DNA of 64,000 bases, from assembly GCA_035235625.1 (NCBI GenBank), contig CP141145.1, positions 1,984,001 to 2,048,000 on the forward strand. Direction: 5' to 3'. Shown in pieces: positions 23,590 to 34,990 of this stretch. The notes under the pieces were generated by a model. That model was not told where the DNA came from. It ran no database searches and saw nothing but the letters and a program-made list of their open reading frames with translations. A program made the translations under genes and the position numbers. Source of the stretch: Saururus chinensis (lineage: Eukaryota; Streptophyta; Magnoliopsida; Piperales; Saururaceae). How positions within the stretch are numbered: position 1 is the stretch's first letter; each line of letters starts with the position of its first letter.

Positions 23590-26212
23590 GTTCAAGAAAA
23601 GATATTTTTTACTCGTTGTGGGTGATTTTACGAGAATGATGTAGGTTTATCTTATAGATGTCAAATCATTTGCATTTTCCCTATTTGTGCAATTCAAGAC
23701 ACTTGTAGAAAATCGAAGTGGGAATAAAAATAGAACTGTTGTGAAGATGACAAGAAGTGTGCTAAAAGGGAAAAATATTCTAAACCAATTTTGGGTAGAA
23801 GCAGTTAATATGGCCACCTATATCTTTAATAGGTCTCCAACAAAGGTGGTTTAAAATATAACATTATATGAGGCATGACACAAGAGAAAATAACAAGTGA
23901 GTTACTTATAAAAATTTTGGATGCATTGCTTATGCTCACATTCCTACACAAAAGATAAATAAGTTTGATGAGAAAGGAGAGAAATGTATCTTCATTAGAT
24001 ATAGTAGAGAATCAAAAGCTTATAGACTTTTCAATCCTAAAATAAAGAAATTGGTGATATGAAGAGATGTGATTTTTAATGAAAAAGACTCATGGAACTT
24101 TGAATAAAACATTGACGAATCTACAAAAATATATGTAGAAGGTGAGAAAGAAGGTACGTCATCAAGTCATCAAACATTAAGTAGATCACAACCACAAGAG
24201 CATGGGTTTTTTTTTCTCACACCATGACTCAACACAAAATTCTAGCATATATATGGAAAATTAGTCTAAATAATGTGGATAGTAATTCATCAATAAGAAA
24301 GGTATGTTCACTTCAAAGAATTTATAATAAATGTAATGTTGCATTCTTTTCTTGTGATCTAACAAAATTTGATAATGTTTCAAGAGAATAAGTTTGGATG
24401 GAAGTAATGGATAATGAGATGAATATGATTGAGATGAACGAGACATGAGAGTTAGTTAATAAACTTCAAAACAAAGATATAATTGGCATAAAATGAGTGT
24501 ATAAAATAAAGTTAAATGAATATGACTCAATTTAAAAATAATGGTAAGGCTAGATGCAAAAGGTTATTTACAACAACCCGAAATTGACTTTAATGAAACC
24601 TGCTCTCCCGTTGCAAAAATAGAAATTATAAGAATTATCTTTGCACTTTTCACTTAATTGAAATTACAAGTATATCTATTAAATGCTAGATCAACCTTTT
24701 CGAATAGAGAACTTGAAGAAGAGGTTTATGTTAAGCAACCAAAAGGATACAAAGTCAAAGACAATAAAGAGAAAGTCTACAAATTCCACAAAGCCTTTTA
24801 TGGACTCAAATGAGCTCCAAGAACATAGAATAACAAGATTTACAAGTACTTAAAAAAAAGATTCCAAAGAAGCCCAAGTGTGACATCTCTCTATGTTAAA
24901 AAAGATGGTATGAATGATTTTATTATTTTTTACCTTTATATTGATGATTTAATTTATACTAACAATAGTCTAAGGATGATAAAAGAATTTAAGTATACTA
25001 TAAGAAAAGAATATGAAATGGCTGTTTTGCGGCTCATGATATATTTCTTTGGGATTTAAGTAAAACAAAAAGAAGAATAAACTATTCTTATCCCAAGAAA
25101 AGTAAGTGGATGATTTGCTGAAAAAGTTTAATTTGATTAATTGTAAAGAAATAGTTACTCCCATGGTCATGAATGAGAAGTTCTCCAAAGATGATAGATG
25201 CAAATTGGTAGATAAATCAACTTATATAAGCCTTGTTGGTTAATTGATCTACTTGGTAGACACAAGACCTGATATTGCACATAGTGTGAGCAATATTGCA
25301 AGGGATATAAACAAACCAAGTAAAACTCAATTTGAGGCAGCAAAAAAGATTTTGAGGTATGTGAAATAAACAAAAAATTTTGGGCTAAAAAATGAATATA
25401 AAAGAAGAATTATTTGATTGGCTATTTCGATAGTAATTGGGCTGATTCCATTGTTGATAGAAGAAACACTCCTGATTATATTTTTACATTAGAAATGAAA
25501 GTAATATTATGGTCATCAAAGAAGCAACACACCATTGCTCTATCTTCTGCCAAAGCCGAATATATTTCATCATCGAGTGCATCATGCATGTGAAGCTTTT
25601 TAATTAAGGAGAATTCTCAAAGATCTCAAGTATGAGCAAACATATCTAATAATAATTTTTTGTGACAACATATCATCCATTACAATGACTAAAAAACTAA
25701 TCTCTCACAGAAGGATAAATACAATCAGTTGAGACATCACTACGTAAAAAAGCTAGTTGAGGAAGGTGAGGTTGAGTTGAAGTTTATCAAAATTAATAAA
25801 CGATTAGCCGATGTGTTAACAAAGGCAGTAACAATTGAGAAGTTTATTTACTTTAGAAACCATATAAAAATTACAAATTAAGATGAGGTAGGGTGTTAAA
25901 ATATGGGTAACTTGTAATTTCCAAGTTTTGGGGTAAGGTGTTAAATGTGGGTAACTTGTAATTTTTAAGTTTTATGTTGGCCTTTATATGACTTTGTATG
26001 TAGGACACTAAATTCTCCATCTTCTATGTCATGTCGAAAGTGACTTTTCGGATTCTAGTTACAGTGAGAAACTGCTGGTACAGTTAAACCGAAAATAGAG
26101 TTTTGTGGCTCATTTGTCCACCATTTTCCCAATGTAAAGCGCTCATTTTTTCTTTTAAAAATCTACATATTTTTGCATCTCTTTTTCTTTTACCCATCTA
26201 TTTACTCCAACA
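23590..26212 (+). mobile_element. Ty1/Copia retroelement, 5'-truncated, broken
   Basis: In order on the plus strand: the integrase core (an entry equivalent to K-R-Y-F-L-L, then F-W-V-E-A-V), the reverse transcriptase with the Copia-type Y-x-D-D-L-I-Y-T motif at about 24940, the RNase H region with an S-S-A-K-A-E-Y motif at about 25545, a purine-rich tract and a 319-bp 3' LTR. gag, protease and the 5' LTR are missing. The pol region is broken many times, so this is an old fossil. Its left edge adjoins the exon-like region at 22230-23580. Confidence 0.85.
25894..26212 (+). mobile_element. 3' LTR of the Copia fossil
   Basis: Starts TGTTAAAATATGGG directly after a purine-rich tract (AAGATGAGGTAGGG) and ends TTTACTCCAACA, giving matching TGTT…AACA ends and a length of 319 bp, normal for Copia. 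A 42-base phrase with GGGTAACTTGTAATTT occurs twice at its start (25905 and 25951), a small internal duplication. Confidence 0.75.
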
Positions 26213-27729
26213 TTGGGATCCTACCAAGTCTTGGTTCGTTGATTAGAGTTTTTTGTTGAAAATTTTAAGCTCAAATAAAATGTAGCTGTGTAACTTCTTA
26301 AGAAAACGTTCAGTAATTAATTGTAGTTATTCCAACTATGTACCATTATTCAGTGCAAATCATATTATTTGAGTTAATAGAAAGGATTTTTAGAGATTGC
26401 ACATACATGTGTGGCATTCAACTTACTCTTCTAGGTGCGTGTATAGCATAATTGTGATTGTGATCGATTAGATAATATATGCAAACCTTAAGATACACAC
26501 ATTATTGGTTGACAAAAAAAAAGATACAGATACTATGAAATGTTATATTTTCAACTCCACTTTGTGCAACCACCACACTACAATTAAGCAGTAATATGTT
26601 TTGAATTTGGCAGAGACTAGCTGATATAAATGAGAATTCAAATGGCTGAAGAAGAATGTCTCTCAGAAGAAGTAATTGAAGCTATGATTGCTAAATTTCT
26701 TGAAGAAGTGGACAATGGTAGTTGAACGTTGGGTATTCAGTCTCGAAACAGTTAATGATTCTTCTCATTTAATGGATAAGAAACTCACCGATCTCCCAGA
26801 TGGTCAAAGGATATATACCAATAGTTATTGCCCTGGATGTGTAAGAAGGAAGTTTCTGACGCAGGGGTTTGGGCTTCGTTGATGCCTGACCAATTAGTCC
26901 CTGGGAATTTTTTTGCGTAGAGAAGGGAGATAAGCTTTTGAGTTGAAAATTAACAAAATCCAAATTGATGAATTGCTTTGTGGTACCAGAACAGTAGTGT
27001 CTTCTTTTGAAGGTGAATGTTCGTTCATATAGAGAGATGTGATGAGAAACTTACTCTGTGTATTCCTCTTCTACAGGGTACTCCAAAACTAAAAAAGTGT
27101 TAGTGAAACAATGCCGAAGAAGGTCATGCGTAGGAAAGGTTTGGTTTTCGGCTCGTTTTCAATAGCATAAACATGATTCTAAAGGGAGTGTGTTTTATAT
27201 ACATATTGAAGCATAAGGCTTCATTTTAATAGTTTGTTGTATGATTTTAATTCACTCATCTGGATGGATAGGTGATGGATGCAACAGATTATAGGAAATT
27301 TATGTGATGAATGGCTCAATTGGGCTTATTATATGTTCCTGGTTTCAGTAACTAAATCTAAGAGAAATTACTAACGTCTTGCATTTTCAATCGGTGACTA
27401 CTGACTAGTCCTTGTATACCTCGGTATTGCCCCATCTATCCACATTTACATACAAACTAAAATTTATGCAGGCATTTAATATGTTAACGGGTATTGTTAG
27501 TTTTCAAGATTGTATTCTGAAATTCAAACCCCATAATGGATGTCAGGTGCATAGGAAGTTTGTGTAAATAATGCTTGCAGGTGGCAGGAAAAAAGGATGG
27601 GCATGATGGGGGTTGGGTAGATACGACATGAGAGAGAGAGAGCCCTTACATAAATGGGCTATAATTCATAAGTAGATATGTTAAGCATAAGTAATAAATG
27701 GTTACAAGCTATAACTAAATAAGTAAAAG
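26213..27729. other. No gene recognised
   Basis: Flank between the Copia fossil and the kinase gene. Short open frames at 26640-26890 have no recognised domain or splice context. AT-rich otherwise; a GAGAGAGAGAG run lies at 27629. The part from about 27729 is the 3' flank shared with the pseudogene at 14650. Confidence 0.4.
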
Positions 27730-27920
27730 GTAGTACTACTCTAAATTTCTAATATGATTAAGCAACAAAGGCAATTAAAAGATAATTAGAGTTGTTTGCA
27801 ACATATACAAGTAGATATATTTTAACTTTTGTAAACAGTTATGATATCATGATGGTCATTTGTAGAGGCACAAGGAAGTGGATATCTCTTGAAAAAAAAT
27901 GGTCTATTAACACATCTTTT

Positions 27921-30691
27921 TTATTCCAGAATGACCTCTAAATTACCGGTATGAGGTTCCACTCCTGCAGTTGTCATCATATCTTGAGTATCCTCTGCTA
28001 CAAAAGGGTTAGGAGGCATGGCTAAGCTTTCGACATTTTCCTGCAGCATCTGGATCACCTTTTTCATAGGTGGGCGGTCCACTGGATACCACTGAATGCA
28101 CCATAATGCTACAATGGTCAACTTCTTTGCAATGTCGCCTTCTCCCTCTAAGGATATATTCAGTCCCAGATCTTGCCCATTGTTAAGACGATTATATATC
28201 CATTCTGGAAAGTAGACTTGGCTGGTGTTTTCGACTTCAGCATCAATGTTCTTTCTCCCTCCGACCATTTCTAGCAGTAACATACCATAACTGTAGATAT
28301 CTGACTTGCAGGAAACATTTCGGCAGTTCCTTGAGAGTATTTCTGGTGCTATGTAACCCATTGTTCCTCTCACTGCAGACATGGACACAATGCTCATCTC
28401 CTTTGAGCATAATTTTGCCAGACCAAAATCAGAGATCTTGGGTATGAAGTTCTGATCCAGTAATATATTGCTAGGCTTGATGTCAAAATGGAGAATGCGC
28501 TGGTCACAACCCTGGTGAAGATATTCAATTCCTCGAGCCATGCCATTAGCAATCTCTTGTAGAATTTCCCAAGTGAGTAAATTTTCTTTACCCTCTTTGG
28601 AAAAGATGAATTTGTCTAGAGACAGATTTGGCATGAACTCATAGATTAGTGCTCTATTGAACCCATCTGCACAGAAGCCAAGAAGTCGAACCACGTTGAT
28701 GTGGTGAATTCTACCGATGGTACTAACTTCGTTGATGAAGTCTTCACCATCAGTGATGGAGATTTTGAGGACCTTAACAGCAACAGGGGTCTCATTTGGA
28801 AGTTTTCCTTCAAATACACTTCCATAGCCTCCTTCACCTAATTTACTTTTCCAGTGATTGGCCATTCTTTTGACATCAGCGTATGTGTATCTTGTGGGCT
28901 TTAGGGATTTGTAATCCTCAAGGAACTTGTCAACCTTTCTTTGAGCGTCTATTTTTTCTTTGTTAGATTTCTGATATTGATGGATTTTGTACGCAGCCAC
29001 AGCAGCAAGTATGATGAGAATGAGAGAGACAACTATGCCTGCAAAGATGGAAGAATTGATGAACCTTAAAACTTTTGAAACAGAAAGTACATTCGTGTCA
29101 CTGAGATTTGGCTTTCATACCTGTGATTACATATTTCATTGGCTTTCCTGTAAAGGACGGTAATATATCAGTCATGCATTTCATGTATGTATTCTTTCTG
29201 TGGATAACCAATGAATTTCCTTCACATTCTAATTGTTTGGTAAATCATTGAGGATTACTATCTTTTGTTAGATAATATATTAAATAGTTCTTTAGTGCAT
29301 GGTGCTTCTCGTCCACGGGATGGCCTATGGGATTATGGAGAACCATCCATTTGTCAAACTAAATATTTAAATATCCATTTAAATTACATATTTGTTGATA
29401 TCTGCTTTAGTTAAAAGGTAAAAAGTTCTAGATAATTACATACCTTTATGATTCTCGTAGTCGTCATACGGGGGCAAATCTGTTTTCGTAGAAACAAGAA
29501 GCCTCGTTAGTCGAGTTAAATTGACATCTTCCTGAGCAATATTCACATCCTGGCAAAACCCAGCTCAAAACGCGAGTAGAATTTGAAATACAATCATTGA
29601 ATGAATCTTCGCCATACAGATAATGATAAAAATACGTCGACGTCATTGGATTACAAACTAAATATGTTTGTTTTTCTTGGTTTAGCCAAATTGAATATTC
29701 CTCCATTCGTCCCAAAATAAGTGTACTATTTAGTTTTCGAACTAAATTAGTTCATTTTGGATAACTAAATAGTAGACTTTTTTTGTGCATAGAAAGAGTA
29801 TTATATTGAGAAGATATGTAAATGGCAAACTAAATATGAATATCCATTTAAATTACATATCTGTTGATATCCGCTTTAATTAAAAGGTAAAAAGTTCTAG
29901 ATAATTTACATACCTTTATGATTCTCGTGGTTGTCATACGGGGGGAAATCTGTTTCGTAGAAACAGGAAGTCTCGTTAGTCGTCGAGTTAACAAATTGAC
30001 ATCTTCCTGAGCAATATTCACATCCGGGCAAAACCTTGAAAGAGAGAGTAGAATTTGAATTACAATCTGAATCTTCGTCATACACATACTCGTAAAAATA
30101 CATCGTCGTTGGAATAGAGATGCTCTTTCCCTTCGTGCAATTGCTTGGCAGCATAACCCAGTCTATATCTGAAAATGCTACATAAACATGGTTTTCCCCT
30201 TTGCTCAGACATGGTACCCCAACAACCTTGATAGATAAGTCATTGGTAATGGGCTCCAAACATTCAACATACTTTATGTCACAAGATTCAATCCCATAGC
30301 CACCATATTCACAAATAGTATATAACTGTGTGTTACAATAATATGAGTAAGCTAAGTTAGAGGCAGAGAGATTTAGGTGGAGGACGGAGTCCATGAAGCA
30401 GGGATTAAGAAGACTAAGCCTAAAATGCTCATAGGAGATGGAAGATATGTAGAGTCCGTCTGCACGAGAAGGGAGGTGGAACACGGTCCGGTTGGCTCTG
30501 CACGAGACCTCAAATCCTGGATAGCCACAGCGACGAGGCTGGTCATTTAACCTGAATGGAAATCGGATTTCTGGTCCATCCCTATGGCATCTTCTTGGAT
30601 TGCAATGTTTATCATCATTAACAGAACTCCCACGATCAGCCAAACTGGGTACCAACAAAGAGAGAAAGAGAAGGATCAGTGATCTAGCCAT
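27921..30691 (-). CDS. LEAF RUST 10-like (LRK10L) receptor-like protein kinase, intact
   Basis: Three exons on the minus strand: 30691-29914, 29147-29121 (a 27-nt mini-exon) and 29038-27921. All introns are GT…AG, and 778+27+1118 nt gives 640 codons plus a TAA stop. Residues 1-19 are a signal peptide. Residues 30-95 form a GUB_WAK-type Cys-rich pectin-binding-like domain (C30, C35, F-P-F-R-L, C55-G, C64). Residues 222-245 hold the WAK-associated C-E-Y-C-S-G-R-C motif. A membrane span lies at 269-285. The kinase has a G-E-G-G-Y-G loop (335-341), Lys357, Glu372, H-F-D (452-454, so a non-RD kinase), D-F-G (472-474) and A-P-E (499-501). All catalytic residues are present. LRK10L proteins are plasma-membrane receptors implicated in rust resistance and stress signalling; the ligand here is unknown. 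An in-frame ATG three codons upstream (30700) is an alternative start. Confidence 0.93.
29356..29650 (-). repeat. Duplicated exon 1 end inside intron 1 of the LRK10L gene
   Basis: 29444-29650 repeats the last ~200 bases of exon 1 (29914-30110), including the L-P-G-C-E-Y-C-S-G-R-C motif, and 29356-29443 repeats the following intron start. The GTATG donor after …CATAAAG is kept. The copy reads open through most of its length but ends in a different frame from the real exon. No strong splice acceptor precedes it (a weak ATATTTAG lies near 29660), so it is either silent or an occasional alternative exon. Confidence 0.85.
29698..29810. mobile_element. Stowaway-like MITE piece in intron 1
   Basis: Begins CTCCATTCGTCCCAAAATAAGTG-like, the typical end of plant Stowaway (Tc1/mariner) MITEs, and contains inverted ACTATTTAGTT/AACTAAATAGT arms. 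The matching opposite terminus is not clear. The homologous intron of the pseudogene at 16458-16615 lacks it, so it arrived after the gene copies separated. Confidence 0.6.
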
Positions 30692-30727
30692 CTTGTGCAT
30701 TTGCGTCTTTGCTTGGCTGCTTCTTTC

Positions 30728-30750
30728 TTCTCTTATAAAAATAAAAGTCA
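30728..30750 (-). promoter_or_regulatory. TATA-like element of the LRK10L gene
   Basis: On the minus strand the sequence TTTTTATAAGAG lies about 45 bases before the ATG at 30691. If it is used, transcription would start near 30710 and leave a very short leader. The upstream block GAGGACCCAAATGACTTTT is kept in the copies at 17270 and 37140, which supports a conserved promoter core. Confidence 0.45.
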
Positions 30751-30959
30751 TTTGGGTCCTCAGCATATGACACAGCTGATAATTGCCACCTAGTCCAAGT
30801 CTTCCCACTTCGGATTTGCTGTGTTGAACTCTCCTTGGAATTGGTGAGAGTACCCAATAAGAGGCGCCCACATCGGATCATGTAAATGACCCGGTTCCCC
30901 GTTAACCCAAAATGCAACCCGGAGAGTGATTCGGGTTTAAGGTTGGGCGACGGGTTTAA

Positions 30960-31925
30960 GGTTAGTGCATAGCCCTAATCGCCGGACGACTAACTCCTCT
31001 TCCTCAGGTGACCAGAGACTCTTCCTCTTCCTCCGGTGACCAGGGAGCTCTAATCGCCGGACGACTCTCAGCGTTCTGGTGAGAGTGCACCACAGCGGTG
31101 CCGAACTCTCAAAGCTTTATGCGAGTCTGGGGTTCACTATGTTGGAGGCTGAACTCTTAAAGGCTTGAAGCTTGCTGAAAGGTCAGGGCCGACGACTGAA
31201 ACTTTTGGAGGATGTAACGATTTTGACCTCGTTATGAAGACGGCTAATACACTCTTGGTTACAAATCCGTTTTGAAATCTCTAAGGAGCTCCAAAGGTAT
31301 TGCCTTTGCGTATGTTAATTGCCTTCTCATATCCGCTTGCTTTTTCGATTATCTTTTCGAATGATAGCTGCCTTGTCCCTTTTGCCATATTTAAATTTTG
31401 TAAACATCGAGCAAATGGACAGAATGAACAAATTTGTTGTGATGTATTATTTGATTTGATCTTATAAAATGAATTTGCTCAGCCTGTTGCGCCTAGCAGC
31501 AACCTTAAGTTGTCATGTTTTTAATGGAATTTAGTCACATGAATGTCATCCCTTAGCTAATACGCTGATTATCTGTGAATTGAAATTCTTATACAATATG
31601 TATTTTGTAGAGAAGCTGATAATCATAGCCAACAATTGACTGCCTATGAGGAAATCTGAGATCGAGTATTATGCTATGTTGGCTAAAGTTGGAGTTCATC
31701 ACTTCAATGGAATAAGTATTAATTCTACGTTTACTGTCTGGTTGTTTGTCTATTATGGGGTTGCATTTCTTTTCTTAAATACTGGCTGCATTTTACACCA
31801 TGTTGTAAATTGCAGAATTGCCTTGCAATTTACCAGCTGCAATGAGTCTCCTATGAAAAATGACATTTATAGTGAGGGAAAGAATGTCGTATATTATATA
31901 ATGCTTTAATGCAAAAGTACAGTTT
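30960..31925 (+). other. Leader-like region divergent from the kinase gene; no protein recognised
   Basis: GC-rich start with two direct repeats: AATCGCCGGACGACT at about 30978 and 31052, and CTCTTCCTC…GGTGACCAG at 30993 and 31021. A CAAAG|GTATTG donor-like site at 31297 and a TTTTGTAG acceptor-like site near 31610 could bound an intron. This resembles the 5' end of a plus-strand transcript sharing an intergenic region with the kinase gene. The 87-residue frame at 31646-31909 has no recognised domain. Confidence 0.3.
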
Positions 31926-32382
31926 CTCTTCTTAGTTGGATGTGAAGTAAATCAGAATTTGTGGACACCAACGCTGTTTTATCCACCTGCTCTGTACGTG
32001 AATCACAGTATGATTCGGTGTGTTATACATATTGTGAAATGTTTTTTAAGTAGTCGGTGAGATCTTTATCTCATGATTTTCTATCCTTTTGTATAGTCTC
32101 TACCATGTTGATGTTTATCATTTTGTTATACTTATATATCTGACACTGCCTATGCATTGCAAATTTTTCTTTAGCAAGTCCAACATTTAGTTTTAGTGTA
32201 TTGATCTTAGTTTGTGCCATTCAAACATCAAGATGGTGTGCAATAGTCTAATATATGATTTTATGGTTTATTTTTGTTAGGCAACGTTGATCTTGGTACT
32301 GCTTGCGGGAAATATTACAGGGTTTGTTGTCTGAGCATCATAGATCCAGGTCTATAGTGACAGTAGGTTATCATGTGATGTC

Positions 32383-33530
32383 GTGCAATGGTTTTGGAGT
32401 TTGAAACCAATAAGTAATGTTGCAACTCAACAGGCTAACATGACAGCTGCATTAGGAAGCAAATACCTTAGCTATTTGCCTATTGGCTCGTTTGATGGAC
32501 TTAGTGATTTGCAGTTATTCACTGGTTCCAATCCATTACCAAAACCTACACTTGCATCCTTCCAAGCTGGTGGGTTTACTGGTCAGTTGAATAGCACAAC
32601 AAATTTGGTCTTTAATAGACTTTCTTCTGGTGGAATTATTCAGCTTGGCCAGTCCCATAATTCTAGAAATCTGATGAACAATTTTGGGAAGTTGCAGAAA
32701 CTTCCTCAGGCAGGAAGCCAACATCGAAATTTACTCCAAGGGATGCCTCATTCATTGGAATTGGACTCAACAGTGTTTCCTATTCGGCAGCAGCAACTCA
32801 TGGCAATTGGTTGTTCCAACAGTGCAGGAATAGGCAGTAGCAAATTGGGAAATAATGTGCATAATTCTTCAGACAACTCTGTCATGTTACAAGGCCTGCG
32901 CCTAACACCATTTAGTGGGACTTTGGTCAATCAAGCTCCTAACAGAGTCACTCACTTGAACTCAGATTCATTTAATGTTGCCACTGGAGTGTCTTCTTGT
33001 CCGCCTGAACATAATAGTAGTCTTCACTTGGAAAAATGCTATTCCATTAGGAGGCTTTTCCCCAGATGTTCTGCCCATGGTTGATGGTGCTTACGGTGGT
33101 GATTTTTCCCTCAAAATATGAGGGATAGTATTTCCTCTATTGGCTCTCGGGTAGAGAATAGTTCACTTGATTTTTTAATAGGGAATGTTGTTGGAGCCAC
33201 TGTACATTCATCAGCATGAGTAGATACCAAATTACTGAATTTCACAATAGTTAAATGATCAACTCATGTTCCAGACTACCTCAAACACTTCATTACATCG
33301 TAAGAACTTTGGACAAACCGGTGGCATTCAAAGCAAGAATATGGTAGGTGGCTGATTTCTGGCCCAAAATATTGGAATTGAGAGACTAAATAATGGAGAT
33401 CAGATGAAGCCGAATGGAGATTATCCCTTGGAGCAGACAAAGCTTTAGGGAGGCTTTTATCCTTTTGATGATTTTATGACCCTGGTCAGACGATGACATG
33501 TATAATTATCTCTTAGATCGTGATCTATAT
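32383..33530 (+). pseudogene. Type-B two-component response regulator (ARR12-like), C-terminal fragment
   Basis: The open part (32383-33084, 233 residues) matches the transactivation region of type-B response regulators: it opens with the A-T-Q-Q-A-N-M-T-A-A-L-G-S motif normally found just after the Myb-like GARP domain, followed by the G-S-x-D-G-L-x-D-L segment, an S-F-Q-x-G-G stretch, an S-L-E-L-D motif and the V-M-L-Q-G motif. The receiver and GARP DNA-binding domains are absent. After 33050 the frame is lost several times, although degraded C-terminal homology runs to about 33530. Such proteins carry out cytokinin-responsive transcription in the nucleus; this copy lacks the parts needed. 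It is a genomic fragment, not evidently processed, since no poly-A or intron junction is seen. Confidence 0.75.
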
Positions 33531-34380
33531 TGGCTATATAAAGTAAGTTATTTAGTTTTGTAAATCATTTTAAGAGTGCAAAATCTTATATTTCCTTTTA
33601 AACATTCGTGTGTATTCTTCAACGGAGGTTGGATAAATTATGGTGTAAGTCGAATATTTTAGTGTGATAGCCTTTAACATGTATGAATATCTTTATTTTT
33701 TTTACATGTATGAATATCTTTATTTCCTAAAGTAATATGTTGCAACGTGTTTAGAGATGGCCTTTTGGTATTCACTATCTCGGTTCTATAATTCCTTAAC
33801 TGGGTAGTGGCTTTAGTACTTATTAATTACTATTTGTATCTACATAAATATTTTTGCTAAGATTGTATATCTTCAAAGGACACTTTTGAATAGGTTACTT
33901 GGAATTCACGACTTTCCATTGTGTTTACTACTGTATATGTTTTGTTTATGCAACTCTAGATGTTGTATAAGTTCAAATTTTATCTTCTGAAATGTTATGC
34001 TAGAGCTGTTGTTGCAACTTGTAAAAAATCAATTTATATTGTCATAGTTTCTTAGAGTTATCTTATTATTTTCATCTATGTCCTACTAAACACTAATTAA
34101 CTTGAGACCAATTGCGTCACCTTGATAATCTTGCACTTTGCCTAAGACTTAATTTTTAAGTGCGAATTTGCTTTTATTGGAGTAATTTTGCATGTTCAAT
34201 ATACCATTCCAAATGATTACTTAAAAGAAAAAAAATACCACTATTTAGTTTCCCTTTTCACAGGCTAAGAATATGCACAATGTAATTTGCCCTTTGCACT
34301 GAATGTTGCCCTTACAAACTAATGATATTAATTTTGTTTTCCCATGACTTATTAGTGAGTTTTGCTAATAATATTCTTAC
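33531..34380. other. No gene recognised
   Basis: AT-rich sequence between the response-regulator fragment and the minisatellite. Includes a short direct repeat of ACATGTATGAATATCTTTATTT (33677-33722). No coding or RNA gene signal found. Confidence 0.4.
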
Positions 34381-34389
34381 AACTTTGCA

Positions 34390-34990
34390 CTTTGTAATAA
34401 TATTGCTTCATCCATATTGTTAAATTAATATTGCTACATCTTTACAGCAATATTACTATATTTATATTGTTACATCCTTAGAGTAATATTACTGTATTTA
34501 ATATCCTTGTAGCAATATTGCTACATCATTCTAATAATATTTTTAAAACATTGTAGTAATATTGCCACTACCTTGCAGTAATATTGTTACATTCTTATAG
34601 CAATATTATTACATCCTTAGAGCAATATTGCTACATCTTTGTAGTAATATCGCTACAACCTTGTAGCAAAATTACTACATCCTTGCAATAATATTGCTCT
34701 ATCCATATTATTACTTCAATATTGCTATATCCTTACAGTAATATTGCTACATCCATATTGTTATATTCTTATAGCAATATTGCTACATCCATATTGTTAT
34801 ATTTTTATAGCAATATTGTTACATTCTTAGAGCAATATTACTACATTCTTACAGCAATATTGCTACATCCTTGTAATAATATTACTATATTCTTAAAGCA
34901 ATATTACTATAGCCTTGCAACAATATTCTTACCACGTAGCAGCAATATCGCTACATCCTTAAATTAATATTACTATAACTCAACCGTTGT
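34390..34990. repeat. AT-rich minisatellite with palindromic AGCAATATTGCT core
   Basis: About 25 to 30 imperfect units of roughly 18-24 bp built on TTGTAGCAATATTGCTACAT-like sequence. Each unit contains the palindrome AGCAATATTGCT or a close variant, so every unit can fold on itself. The frames running across it are by-products. Confidence 0.9.

Noticed and set aside
34390-34990. CRISPR-like regular repeat
   Set aside because: Units are only about 20 bp, contiguous, without unique spacers, and the DNA is plant nuclear; it is a minisatellite.
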